64,000 nt of DNA from an uncultured Holdemanella sp. (GTDB lineage Bacteria; Bacillota_I; Bacilli_A; Erysipelotrichales; Erysipelotrichaceae), in assembly GCF_934754935.1 (NCBI RefSeq), contig NZ_CAKVJB010000001.1, positions 1 through 64,000 on the forward strand, in the 5' to 3' direction. A model generated the notes under the pieces. That model had not been told where the DNA came from. It was given only the letters and a program-made list of their open reading frames with translations, and made no database searches. Below are positions 9,389 to 17,145 of this stretch, one piece after another. Position numbers and translations under genes: made by a program. Each line of letters starts with the position of its first letter. The stretch's first letter is position 1.

Positions 9389-9734
9389 ATATCTACTTTT
9401 ATTCCTTTGTATATTCTCACTTGTGCTTCCAACAGGATGCGATAAACAAGTTGTCGTTGATTATCAAGAATATCATTTCCGAAATGAGAACTTATTAGAG
9501 TCTCACTATGAAAAACATGGTATAGAAATGGGATTTTCATCCAGTGAAGAATATGAATCGAGTGCCAGTGATGTAGTGAATGATCCAGAATCCTTGTACA
9601 AAACGGAAAAGGAAGATGGAGATGATGTATATTATAAAGAGGATACCAATGAATTTGTGGTTGTATCCAACGATGGATATATTCGTACGTATTTCAATCC
9701 GGATGCGGGTAAGAAATATTTTGATCGGCAATAA
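9369..9734 (+). CDS. Small lipoprotein with a possible BECR-type (RNase-toxin-like) domain
   Basis: A 121-residue secreted lipoprotein. The N-terminus has basic residues, a hydrophobic core and a lipobox (VLPTGC, Cys ~24), so it should be lipid-anchored outside the membrane. The rest is one compact domain with conserved-looking features: HFRNENLLESHYEKHG, a Glu/Asp-rich loop (TEKEDGDDVYY) and EFVVVSNDGYIRTYFNP near the end. From memory, similar modules occur in Bacillota lipoproteins and as C-terminal domains of polymorphic toxins of the barnase-EndoU-colicin-RelE type; this link is inference and no immunity gene is seen nearby. The start overlaps the kinase gene by 20 bases, so it is probably cotranscribed with both sensors. 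Confidence 0.65.
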   Translation: MKRIINKYLLLFLCIFSLVLPTGCDKQVVVDYQEYHFRNENLLESHYEKHGIEMGFSSSEEYESSASDVVNDPESLYKTEKEDGDDVYYKEDTNEFVVVSNDGYIRTYFNPDAGKKYFDRQ

Positions 9735-9735
9735 G

Positions 9736-9779
9736 AAAAGACCGAATGTCAGATTAAAATCTGAATATTCGGTCTTTTT
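9736..9779. terminator. Bidirectional terminator
   Basis: A long hairpin has outer arms AAAAGACCGAAT and ATTCGGTCTTTT, an inner CAGATT/AATCTG stem and a T run. It separates the lipoprotein gene from the convergent ECF transporter gene. Confidence 0.85.
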
Positions 9780-9785
9780 GATTCA

Positions 9786-10328
9786 TTAAGCTAAAACTTT
9801 TTCTGGCTGTTTATAGATACTCTTATTTAAAATACGCACTAAAACAGGAATGATAATCAATTGAATAATGATTCCTGGAAGGCAAGTAATAAAGCTTGCA
9901 CTCATAAATACAGATAATGTATAGCCTTGTGTACTAAGAATAAATGTGTTAACTAGACCATTCATAATTCTTCCTGCAAGCATCGCAATAATTAAGCTTA
10001 CATATAGTTTAGACATTTCATTCTTCATTGAAATATATTGTGTACATAAACCAGCTGCAAGGCCATAAACACCAAGTTCAATAATCATTTTAGGTAACAT
10101 CATTGCAGGAGGCATACCTGTCATTACACTTGAAATGAAGGGTGTGATGATTCCACATGCCAAACCATATGGCCATCCACAAAATAATCCGCAAATCAAC
10201 ACAGGAATGTGCATTGGTAAAAATATGCTTCCAGCATTTGGAATCACATGAAATGCCATAGGAAGTAATACGCCTAAGGCAATGCATAAAGCACAAGATA
10301 CTAATTTTTTGGTGATACTATTCATCAT
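9786..10328 (-). CDS. ECF transporter S component (vitamin or cofactor uptake)
   Basis: A very hydrophobic 180-residue protein with about five to six membrane helices. The stretch LPMHIPVLICGLFCGWPYGL and the loop FISSVMTGMPPAMMLPKM are typical of ECF-transporter substrate-binding S units, which work with a shared EcfT/EcfA1A2 energy module. No energising subunits are in the window, as expected for group II systems. The substrate cannot be assigned. The sequence is not of the CbiM/NikM nickel type, so it should not be read as the nickel importer for lactate racemase despite the nearby lar genes. The start at 10328 has GAGG six bases upstream. It lies downstream of the Crp/Fnr regulator on the same strand. 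Confidence 0.8.
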   Translation of the reverse strand: MMNSITKKLVSCALCIALGVLLPMAFHVIPNAGSIFLPMHIPVLICGLFCGWPYGLACGIITPFISSVMTGMPPAMMLPKMIIELGVYGLAAGLCTQYISMKNEMSKLYVSLIIAMLAGRIMNGLVNTFILSTQGYTLSVFMSASFITCLPGIIIQLIIIPVLVRILNKSIYKQPEKVLA

Positions 10329-10383
10329 TAAATACCTCTTCTTCTAAAAAATATTTGGTAAAGATATATGGACATATCAAGAT

Positions 10384-11040
10384 TTAACATTGTATATATT
10401 GTTTGAAATAATCGATATCAAGAATTAATATTTTTTGATTCACAATCTTAATGACGCCTTCCTCTTTTAACTTACAAAGAATTCGACTCACACTGTTTCG
10501 AGTGGAAATTCCACAAAATCCTGCAATATCGTCATTTGTGATTTGAAAATCAATAAGCATACCTGCTTCTACTTTACGACCAAACAATGGAATTAACTGA
10601 TATAAGAAGGAGCATATCGCACCTGTTTTTCCATTCATCATCATAATTTGTTGGCGAAAAATAGCTTCCGTTAATTTTTCTCGATAATATGCATTGACAT
10701 AGTCTTGTAGTTTTTGATCTTGATTGACATACCTCCAAAATAATACTCTAGGAATTCTATAGAATGTGGCCACATCGCTTTCAACACGAACATTAAATGG
10801 AGCGGATGTATATTGACTTACTTCATCTTTTAATAAAGAAATAATATCTGGTGTATTGATATAAGAAATGTTAAATTCACGACCATCATGCAGAATGATA
10901 CTTGTCTTAATTACACCTTCTTTTAACACATAGGTATCTTGTTGTTCAAGCCCATAATATGCCAAATAAGTGTGCCTCTTTTTCTGAATGGTAGGCACAT
11001 TTTTTTCTTCTAAAAAATTGAGTAAATACGCATTGTCCAT
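10384..11040 (-). CDS. Crp/Fnr-family transcriptional regulator (LarR-like)
   Basis: About 218 residues with an N-terminal cyclic-nucleotide-binding-type beta barrel (YVLKEGVIKTSIILHDGREF) and a C-terminal winged helix (ITNDDIAGFCGISTRNSVSRILCKLKEEGVI). No Cys cluster for an FNR iron-sulfur centre is visible. It is divergent from larA, and in Lactobacillus plantarum a Crp/Fnr protein, LarR, activates the lar genes in response to L-lactate. The same role here is inference from context. The start at 11040 is preferred (AAGGAG ~8 bases upstream); the TTG at 11046 is too close to the ribosome site. Confidence 0.85.
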   Translation of the reverse strand: MDNAYLLNFLEEKNVPTIQKKRHTYLAYYGLEQQDTYVLKEGVIKTSIILHDGREFNISYINTPDIISLLKDEVSQYTSAPFNVRVESDVATFYRIPRVLFWRYVNQDQKLQDYVNAYYREKLTEAIFRQQIMMMNGKTGAICSFLYQLIPLFGRKVEAGMLIDFQITNDDIAGFCGISTRNSVSRILCKLKEEGVIKIVNQKILILDIDYFKQYIQC

Positions 11041-11061
11041 ATTCAATTCTCCTTTACCAGT

Positions 11062-11142
11062 TCCGAATTATAACAATACTCCAAAATTTGCGAAACAACA
11101 AATGTTAACATTAAATGAGGTTCCGCAATTTTTTAATTCGGA
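11062..11142. promoter_or_regulatory. Candidate regulator sites between larR-like gene and larA
   Basis: The motif TCCGAATT occurs three times: TCCGAATTA at 11062-11070, TCCGCAATT at 11122-11130 and, inverted, TAATTCGGA at 11134-11142. The last two form an imperfect dyad with a TTTT centre. Another dyad, ATTTG-8-CAAAT, lies around 11086-11103. These lie in the shared promoter region, so one of them may be the operator of the Crp/Fnr protein. No clear -35/-10 pair was assigned. Confidence 0.4.
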
Positions 11143-11176
11143 TTATATTAATTTGGAAAAAAAAGGAGAGATAAAA

Positions 11177-12454
11177 ATGTTTGAAATGAATGTGCCTTAT
11201 GATAAAGGTCAAATGAAAATCAAATTAGAAGATAAAAATCTAGCAGGTGTTCTTGAAGGAAGACAAAGTGATTATAAAACTACACTTTCTGAAAATGAAA
11301 TTGTGGAACAATCGTTAAACAATCCAATTGGATCTAAAAGTTTAGAAGAGCTTGCTAAGGGAAAGAAAAATATTGTCATTATTAGCTCAGACCATACGCG
11401 TCCTGTACCTTCAAAAATTATTACACCCATTCTTTTAAGAAGAATTCGCAGTGTATCACCCGATGCACGTATTCGTATTTTAGTTGCGACTGGATTCCAT
11501 AGAGAAAGTACACATGAAGAGCTTGTAGCTAAATATGGAGAAGAAATCGTTAAAAATGAAGAAATCGTTATGCACGTATCAACAGATGATTCTTCTATGG
11601 TAAAAATTGGACAATTACCAAGCGGAGGCGACTGCATTATTAATAAAGTAGCTGCCGAAGCTGATCTATTGATTTCTGAAGGATTTATTGAAGCCCACTT
11701 CTTTGCAGGATTCTCTGGAGGAAGAAAATCTGTGTTGCCTGGTATCGCATCTTATAAAACGATCATGGCAAATCACAGTGGTGAATTTATCAATGATAAA
11801 ATGTCTCGTCCAGGAAATTTGCAGCACAATCTAGTTCATGAAGATATGGTATATGCAGCAAGAACGGCAAAACTAGCCTTCATTGTCAATGTTGTATTAA
11901 ATGGAAATCATGAAATTATTGGCTCATTTGCAGGAGATATGGAAAAAGCTCATGAAAAAGGTTGTGATTTTGTTCGTTCTTTGGCAAGTGTAAATAAAGT
12001 CAATTGCGATATCGCAATCAGTACGAATGGTGGATATCCTTTGGATCAAAATATTTATCAAGCCATTAAAGGTATGACAGCTGCTGAAGCTACATTAAAT
12101 CCAGATGGCATTATCATTATGATTGCAGGATGTCGTGATGGACATGGAGGAATTGGATTCTACCACAATATTGCGGATGTAAAAGATCCAGAAGAATTTG
12201 AACAAAAAGCCATTCATACACCTCGCTTAGAAACAGTGCCAGATCAATGGACATCGCAAATCTGTGCACGTATTCTAGCTCATCACAAAGTGATTTTGGT
12301 TTCGGATTTAGTAGATCCTCAACTAGTAAAAGATATGCATATGGATCTAGCTACAACTGTAGATGAAGCTTTAGAAAAAGCATTTGAAATAAAAGGTAAA
12401 GATGCCAAAGTTGCCGTCATTCCTGATGGCTTGGGTGTCGTTGTAAATATGTAA
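11177..12454 (+). CDS. larA: Nickel-pincer lactate racemase
   Basis: LarA interconverts L- and D-lactate using a nickel-pincer nucleotide. From the ATG at 11177 (AAAGGAGAG upstream) the protein is 425 residues, practically the L. plantarum length. The known active-site positions fall at the same numbers: His108 in ATGFHR, His174 in EAHFFAG, Lys184 in SGGRKSV (cofactor attachment) and His200 in MANHSG. SDHTRPVPSK is also present. The cofactor makers LarB, LarC and LarE are not in the window and must be elsewhere if the enzyme is active. The frame stays open upstream to 10988 but there is no start signal there. LarA homologues with other 2-hydroxyacid substrates exist, so lactate is likely but not proven. 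Confidence 0.92.
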   Translation: MFEMNVPYDKGQMKIKLEDKNLAGVLEGRQSDYKTTLSENEIVEQSLNNPIGSKSLEELAKGKKNIVIISSDHTRPVPSKIITPILLRRIRSVSPDARIRILVATGFHRESTHEELVAKYGEEIVKNEEIVMHVSTDDSSMVKIGQLPSGGDCIINKVAAEADLLISEGFIEAHFFAGFSGGRKSVLPGIASYKTIMANHSGEFINDKMSRPGNLQHNLVHEDMVYAARTAKLAFIVNVVLNGNHEIIGSFAGDMEKAHEKGCDFVRSLASVNKVNCDIAISTNGGYPLDQNIYQAIKGMTAAEATLNPDGIIIMIAGCRDGHGGIGFYHNIADVKDPEEFEQKAIHTPRLETVPDQWTSQICARILAHHKVILVSDLVDPQLVKDMHMDLATTVDEALEKAFEIKGKDAKVAVIPDGLGVVVNM

Positions 12455-12472
12455 GGAAGGAAATTTGAATTT

Positions 12473-13183
12473 ATGTTACACAATTTAATTGCGGAATTTT
12501 TATCAACAGGATTAATGATTTTATTTGGTGTGGGAGTACATTGCGATGAAGTTTTGACGAACACAAAATATCACGGAAGTGGACACATCTTTGCGATTAC
12601 GACATGGGCCTTTGGCATCAGTGTATGTCTATATATTTTTGGTGGAGTTTGTATGAATCCTGCCATGGTGCTTGCCCAATGTGCTTTAGGTATGCTTTCA
12701 TGGACATGCTTTATTCCATACAGCATTGCCGAATTTTTAGGCGCAGTCGTAGCAGCTATGATTTGTTACGTCATGTATAAAGATCATTTCACAGAAAGCG
12801 AAGGAAATGTAAATCCAATTGCCATTCGTAATATTTTCTCTACGAATCCAAATTGTAGAAATCTACCACGAAACTTTTTGGTCGAAACCATTGCCACTAC
12901 AATTTTCTTGAGTGCTATTTTAGCAGTTGCCACAAAATATGAAACACAATTACCAATTGGTGTTGGACTAATTGTTTGGGCTGTTGGTATGGGTCTTGGT
13001 GGAACAACAGGTTTTGCGATGAATCAAGCTCGTGATTTAGGGCCTCGTTTGGCATTCCAATTATTACCAATTAAAAATAAAGCCAATAATGATTGGCAAT
13101 ATGGACTATTAGTTCCTGGAATTGCTCCTTTTGTAGGTGCATTACTTGCAGCTTTATTCTGCCATTTATTTTTAGGTATTTAA
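12473..13183 (+). CDS. larD: MIP-family aquaglyceroporin, probable lactate channel (LarD-like)
   Basis: A 236-residue channel with six membrane helices and two half-helix signature loops. The first NPA motif is intact (CMNPAMVLAQ). The second reads MNQARDLGPR, so the usual Pro of NPARD is replaced by Gln; the Asp and Arg of the selectivity region remain. It starts 18 bases after larA and is surely in its operon, as larD is in lactobacilli, where it passes lactic acid. The call as LarD rests on this neighbourhood; glycerol facilitation is the alternative. Confidence 0.83.
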   Translation: MLHNLIAEFLSTGLMILFGVGVHCDEVLTNTKYHGSGHIFAITTWAFGISVCLYIFGGVCMNPAMVLAQCALGMLSWTCFIPYSIAEFLGAVVAAMICYVMYKDHFTESEGNVNPIAIRNIFSTNPNCRNLPRNFLVETIATTIFLSAILAVATKYETQLPIGVGLIVWAVGMGLGGTTGFAMNQARDLGPRLAFQLLPIKNKANNDWQYGLLVPGIAPFVGALLAALFCHLFLGI

Positions 13184-13191
13184 TATTAGAA

Positions 13192-13221
13192 AAGACAGGT
13201 ATTCAACTGAATATCTGTCTT
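13192..13221. terminator. Bidirectional terminator after larD
   Basis: AAGACAGGTATTCA pairs with TGAATATCTGTCTT (14 bp with one G-T wobble; the inner pairs open as a loop), followed by ATTTTAT. It lies between convergent larD and MATE genes. Confidence 0.78.
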
Positions 13222-13224
13222 ATT

Positions 13225-14517
13225 TTATATTTTCTTTTGTGTTTTTAAATCATATAGCGCAATAGCTAAACAGAATGTTTCTGAAATAGTACAACTGATC
13301 CAGATCCCATTTTCTTTAAATAGTGTTGTACAAATAAATAGAGACAATAAGACAAGAAGAATACCACGAGAAATGGATAGTACAAAAGCTTTTCTTGGCT
13401 CTTCTAAAGCAACCATATAACCACTTGTGATGACGACATGTCCCATAATCAAAAAGACAAAGCTAAATTGACGTAGAGCTGTAATCGTACTAAAGTAATT
13501 GGCTGTATCTTTTGGGATAAAGGACGAAGTAATAGCTGGCGCAAAAATTTCGACAACTAAGAACAATAAAACACCAGCACAAGATACTAATACACGTGCA
13601 TATTTATGCAAGGTAGAAACAGCTTTTTTATCTTTTCGACCATAATAGTAACTCACTAATGGCTGTGTTCCCTGACTTGTTCCAACCATCACCATCAACA
13701 CTAAGTTATAGATATACATAAGTACGGTAAAAGTCACGAGTCCATTTGTTCCAAGTAATTGATTGATACGATAGTTAAATACTGTAATCATAATGCCAGG
13801 AGAAATTTCAGAAATACAATCTGGCAATCCTAATGCAAGAATACGGGAATATTCATGCCAAGGATAGCTTGCCTTCACAAAATGGAAATGCGATTTATGA
13901 CTAAACGCAAAATGATAAAAGAAGAAGCAGAAAGTCACAAGTTGTGATAAACCAGTCGCTAAGGCAGCACCTGCAATTCCCATATTCAAAGGTCCCATAA
14001 ATAAAGGGTCAAGAAGTAAGTTTGTGCCAGCACCTAGACAAATACCCATAATGGATTTTTGAGGAAAGCCATCGGCCTTTAATAAAACTTCAAAGCAATA
14101 AGATACAATATAGAAGAAGGAGAAGCACGATAATACTTTGATGTAGGTATCTGCATAATCAAATACATCTGAGTTTGCACCTAGAAATTCTGTAATATGA
14201 TGCGAATTTATAAAAGACAAAACCGCAATACATAGAGCTACACAAGAAATCGTTATAGTGTTCATTGTGAATACTTCATGCATATTTCTTTCTTCACTTG
14301 CACCACGATAGATGGACATTACCGTACTTGATCCAATCGCAAATAAGACTCCAATCGAGAAAATCGTTGTGACATATGGACTTGCCACGTTTATAGAAGC
14401 TAATGCCGTATCGCCTTCATAGTGAGCCACAAATATACCGTCCACTAATGTATATAGATTGAAGATCACCATCGAACATATAGAGGGTATGACAAACTTA
14501 AGATATTGTTTCAACAT
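13225..14517 (-). CDS. MATE-family multidrug/cation antiporter
   Basis: A 430-residue, 12-helix membrane protein of the MATE (NorM/DinF-like) superfamily, which exports cationic drugs or metabolites using Na+ or H+. The sequence starts MLKQYLKFVIPSICSMVIFN and shows typical repeats of 6-helix halves (LYTLVDGIFVAHYEGDTALA; GTSQGTQPLVSYYYG). It is divergent from a MerR-type regulator over a promoter with the long spacer that MerR activators need, so expression is probably induced by a ligand of that regulator. The substrate is unknown. Confidence 0.9.
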   Translation of the reverse strand: MLKQYLKFVIPSICSMVIFNLYTLVDGIFVAHYEGDTALASINVASPYVTTIFSIGVLFAIGSSTVMSIYRGASEERNMHEVFTMNTITISCVALCIAVLSFINSHHITEFLGANSDVFDYADTYIKVLSCFSFFYIVSYCFEVLLKADGFPQKSIMGICLGAGTNLLLDPLFMGPLNMGIAGAALATGLSQLVTFCFFFYHFAFSHKSHFHFVKASYPWHEYSRILALGLPDCISEISPGIMITVFNYRINQLLGTNGLVTFTVLMYIYNLVLMVMVGTSQGTQPLVSYYYGRKDKKAVSTLHKYARVLVSCAGVLLFLVVEIFAPAITSSFIPKDTANYFSTITALRQFSFVFLIMGHVVITSGYMVALEEPRKAFVLSISRGILLVLLSLFICTTLFKENGIWISCTISETFCLAIALYDLKTQKKI

Positions 14518-14532
14518 AAAATCACCAATGTT

Positions 14533-14563
14533 AGTGTAAACCTTGGTATAATACTAAGGTCAA
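14533..14563 (-). promoter_or_regulatory. MerR-type promoter/operator of the MATE gene
   Basis: On the minus strand, -35 TTGACC (14558-14563) and -10 TACACT (14533-14538) are separated by 19 bases. This overlong spacer is the hallmark of MerR-activated promoters. A dyad ACCTTGGTAT-A-ATACTAAGGT (14540-14560, one mismatch) fills the spacer. Its centre also contains a plus-strand TATAAT that can serve the divergent regulator gene, allowing autoregulation. Confidence 0.88.
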
Positions 14564-14573
14564 GGGTGGTCGT

Positions 14574-15365
14574 ATGAAAAAATATTATAAAATCAATGAA
14601 ATCGCAAAATTATACAATATTAAGACAGATTCACTTAGATATTATGAAGAAGTAGGCTTAATTCATCCTCTTCGTTCGAAATCAAATTATCGATTATATA
14701 CACTGAATGATATTTATATTTTAAATATTATTCGTGACTGTTTAAAACTTGGATATGATACTTCTCAAATAAAGGAATATTTGGATAATCGCAGTGTAAA
14801 TAATACGATTGCGTTTTTAAAGGAAGAAGAAAGATTGATCCAAAAACAGATTCAAGAATTAAATAAAACACTTCATTCGATTCAAACACGCATTGAATCT
14901 TTAGATTATACAAAACATATTGAGTTTAATACATGTGAAATTCAATCTTATCCCAAAAGATATTGTCGGTATTTAAAAGAAAAAATTGATCAAGATGAAA
15001 AAATCGATTTCTTATTGACGAAGCTGACTGAGTCGATGGAAGAAGATATTTCTGTATTAGGAAACATGGATTCAGGTAGTATTGTAGAATATAAAAATGA
15101 TGAATATGTCTATACAAGTGTGTTTGTATTAACACAAGAAGAAAAGTATGATTTTATTCTCGATTCAGGTCTGTATTGTACGTATACATACACAGGGGAT
15201 TATGATCGAACGAATCAATTGTTTTATAAAATGAAAGATTGGATCCAAGAACACGATTATACAATAGAAGGTCCTTTCTTAGAATTTTTATTGATTGATA
15301 TTCATGAAACAAAAAAAGTGGAGGAGTATATTACCTCCATCCACGTTAAGGTTAAACCAAGATGA
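14574..15365 (+). CDS. MerR-family regulator with effector-binding domain
   Basis: The N-terminal winged helix (YKINEIAKLYNIKTDSLRYY, then HPLRSKSNYRLYTLNDIYIL) is typical of MerR activators. A coiled-coil dimer helix follows (~residues 80-115, QKQIQELNKTLHSIQTRIE). The C-terminal ~150 residues look like a GyrI/BmrR-type ligand domain, ending PFLEFLLIDIHE. Most likely it binds a drug-like or metabolite ligand and switches on the adjacent MATE pump by unwinding the 19-bp-spacer promoter between them. Its 3' end overlaps the convergent serine hydrolase gene by 14 bases. Confidence 0.88.
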   Translation: MKKYYKINEIAKLYNIKTDSLRYYEEVGLIHPLRSKSNYRLYTLNDIYILNIIRDCLKLGYDTSQIKEYLDNRSVNNTIAFLKEEERLIQKQIQELNKTLHSIQTRIESLDYTKHIEFNTCEIQSYPKRYCRYLKEKIDQDEKIDFLLTKLTESMEEDISVLGNMDSGSIVEYKNDEYVYTSVFVLTQEEKYDFILDSGLYCTYTYTGDYDRTNQLFYKMKDWIQEHDYTIEGPFLEFLLIDIHETKKVEEYITSIHVKVKPR

Positions 15366-17115
15366 TAAATCCAGATTCAATCGGTTTATATTCTTCGACA
15401 TCCATTGAATCATAGTATAGATCTCCATTTGAGTCTAATACTAGAATTCGATGATTCTCACAAAGAGTTGGTAGAGTCTCTAATGTGTTGTTGATTCTAT
15501 AAACCTTATTTTCGTTTTCAAACAATTGAGAATTATAGGAGTCTATATCATCTTCACAAATATAGGTATAGCTAGCACAATATAGCTTACCATCTACAAA
15601 ATAAGGTTCAATACGATCTCTAGAACCATTACAAGGCGTATTTAAATAGCTTTTAGCATGTGCATCATCAACGACTTCAATTGGAAATTCAGATACTACC
15701 GGTTCGGATTTATTGCCATGTACAATCAATGATAGTGTATCTTCTGTCCTATTAAATTCTACGCTGCATAACATTTGGTTTGTGACAATATCATAATAAG
15801 TTGTATCACACACAATATATTTCTTATTTAATCGAGATTTCCAAACCGTATTTAATTCTTGTTTCTTGGCTTTTTGACTAAACGCAACTGTACGATTTCT
15901 CGTTGTCTTTAAAAGATAATCATTCTCAAAGAAGATTTGATTGCCTTTTTCATTGATCCATTTACCAGATTTATAATCCAACAAATCACTCATCATCCAG
16001 CCTTTTTCTGTTTTATCTTGCACAACCATACTTGATTTGATGGTTGTGATTTTTTGTAAGCCAAAGGCATGGGCATAAATGCCTGAATAGTCTGGATATG
16101 TATTTTGTTCTAAATACGTATTGAATAGGCGCATTAAAGTTATTGGTACTTCAAGTCCACAATCATGTGTTTCACTCAATGCCAATACGGCATTGTATTT
16201 TGGAACAATGATGAGTCTTGAACTAAAGAACATGCTGTTTCCACCTTTTGCCAGAACTCCATCACCAAAATCATAATCTGGATCGTGGTGTCTGACTAGA
16301 TCCCAGCCTAAGCCAAAATCAATGGCACCTAGATCCGATTCTAGAAACGTAGTACCCCAGGATTTGGCCATTAAAGCTTTGGATTCTTCACTAATAATTG
16401 AATTGGGTTCTAGAAATAATTGTCCAAACTTACATAGATCGATCATAGAAGTGGTAATGCCACCAGCTCCTTGAATAGGGAAGTATTCTTTTGGCTTCTT
16501 ACCTTCAGAAACTAAAGGATAATTGGAATTGATTGTATAGCTTGTGTTAGTGCTTTTTGCGCCAATCTTTTCTGTAATATATTTCTTTAAGACATCTTCA
16601 TAATTCATATTTCGAACTTTTGAAACGACCATTTCTGCTAATGTGAAGCCATCATTACAATATGTACTATAGGTTCCTGGATCTGCTTTTAGAGTGCTTT
16701 TTGATAAATAGTTTAATACTTCAGAATAGTAGTCAAACTTAAAAGTTGTATTTACACTAAAATGTTTCCATTGCGTACCTGGAAGTCCACTTGAATGGTC
16801 TAAGCACATGCGTACTGTAATATCTTTATATCTTTCATCTTTCATTGTGAATTCAGGAAGAATATCGGCAACTTTATCTTCGAGTTGAATCAATCCTTCA
16901 TCCACTAACTGCATGACACATACAGTGCAATAGATTTTAGATATCGAACAAACATTAAATGTACAATCCGTCGTGATGGGTTGATTGTTGATTTTATCAA
17001 TAACACCAATCGCATCGGCACATACAATTTTTCCATCCTGCATGAATGCATAGCTGCAAGCTGTATAGTCTGGTTTTACCATAGCTTTTAATAATTGAGT
17101 AACTTGATTTTCCAT
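15352..17115 (-). CDS. Serine hydrolase of the beta-lactamase / penicillin-binding protein fold
   Basis: A 587-residue protein of the class C beta-lactamase-related family. The N-terminal ~350 residues show the SxxK nucleophile motif (SISKIYCTVCVMQL, Ser ~56), a Tyr-Cys-Asn motif (STYCNDGFTLAEM) and GAGGITTSMIDLCKFGQL. No signal peptide is evident, so it may be cytosolic. The C-terminal ~230 residues are a beta-rich extension seen in some of these hydrolases. The substrate could be a D-amino-acid peptide or ester; none can be named. AAAGGAG precedes the ATG. It follows aroEK by 30 bases on the same strand and may be cotranscribed, with no evident functional link. Confidence 0.82.
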   Translation of the reverse strand: MENQVTQLLKAMVKPDYTACSYAFMQDGKIVCADAIGVIDKINNQPITTDCTFNVCSISKIYCTVCVMQLVDEGLIQLEDKVADILPEFTMKDERYKDITVRMCLDHSSGLPGTQWKHFSVNTTFKFDYYSEVLNYLSKSTLKADPGTYSTYCNDGFTLAEMVVSKVRNMNYEDVLKKYITEKIGAKSTNTSYTINSNYPLVSEGKKPKEYFPIQGAGGITTSMIDLCKFGQLFLEPNSIISEESKALMAKSWGTTFLESDLGAIDFGLGWDLVRHHDPDYDFGDGVLAKGGNSMFFSSRLIIVPKYNAVLALSETHDCGLEVPITLMRLFNTYLEQNTYPDYSGIYAHAFGLQKITTIKSSMVVQDKTEKGWMMSDLLDYKSGKWINEKGNQIFFENDYLLKTTRNRTVAFSQKAKKQELNTVWKSRLNKKYIVCDTTYYDIVTNQMLCSVEFNRTEDTLSLIVHGNKSEPVVSEFPIEVVDDAHAKSYLNTPCNGSRDRIEPYFVDGKLYCASYTYICEDDIDSYNSQLFENENKVYRINNTLETLPTLCENHRILVLDSNGDLYYDSMDVEEYKPIESGFIILV

Positions 17116-17145
17116 ATGATTTCTCCTTTAAAAGAAAACGAGTAG

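Noticed and set aside
9786..10328. Reading the ECF S-component as the nickel importer for LarA
   Set aside because: The sequence lacks the N-terminal MHIPDG-type nickel motif of CbiM/NikM proteins, so only a general vitamin or cofactor role is supported.
15352..15365. A possible assembly problem where the MerR and serine hydrolase genes overlap
   Set aside because: The 14-base overlap of two convergent 3' ends is common in compact genomes and both reading frames are intact.
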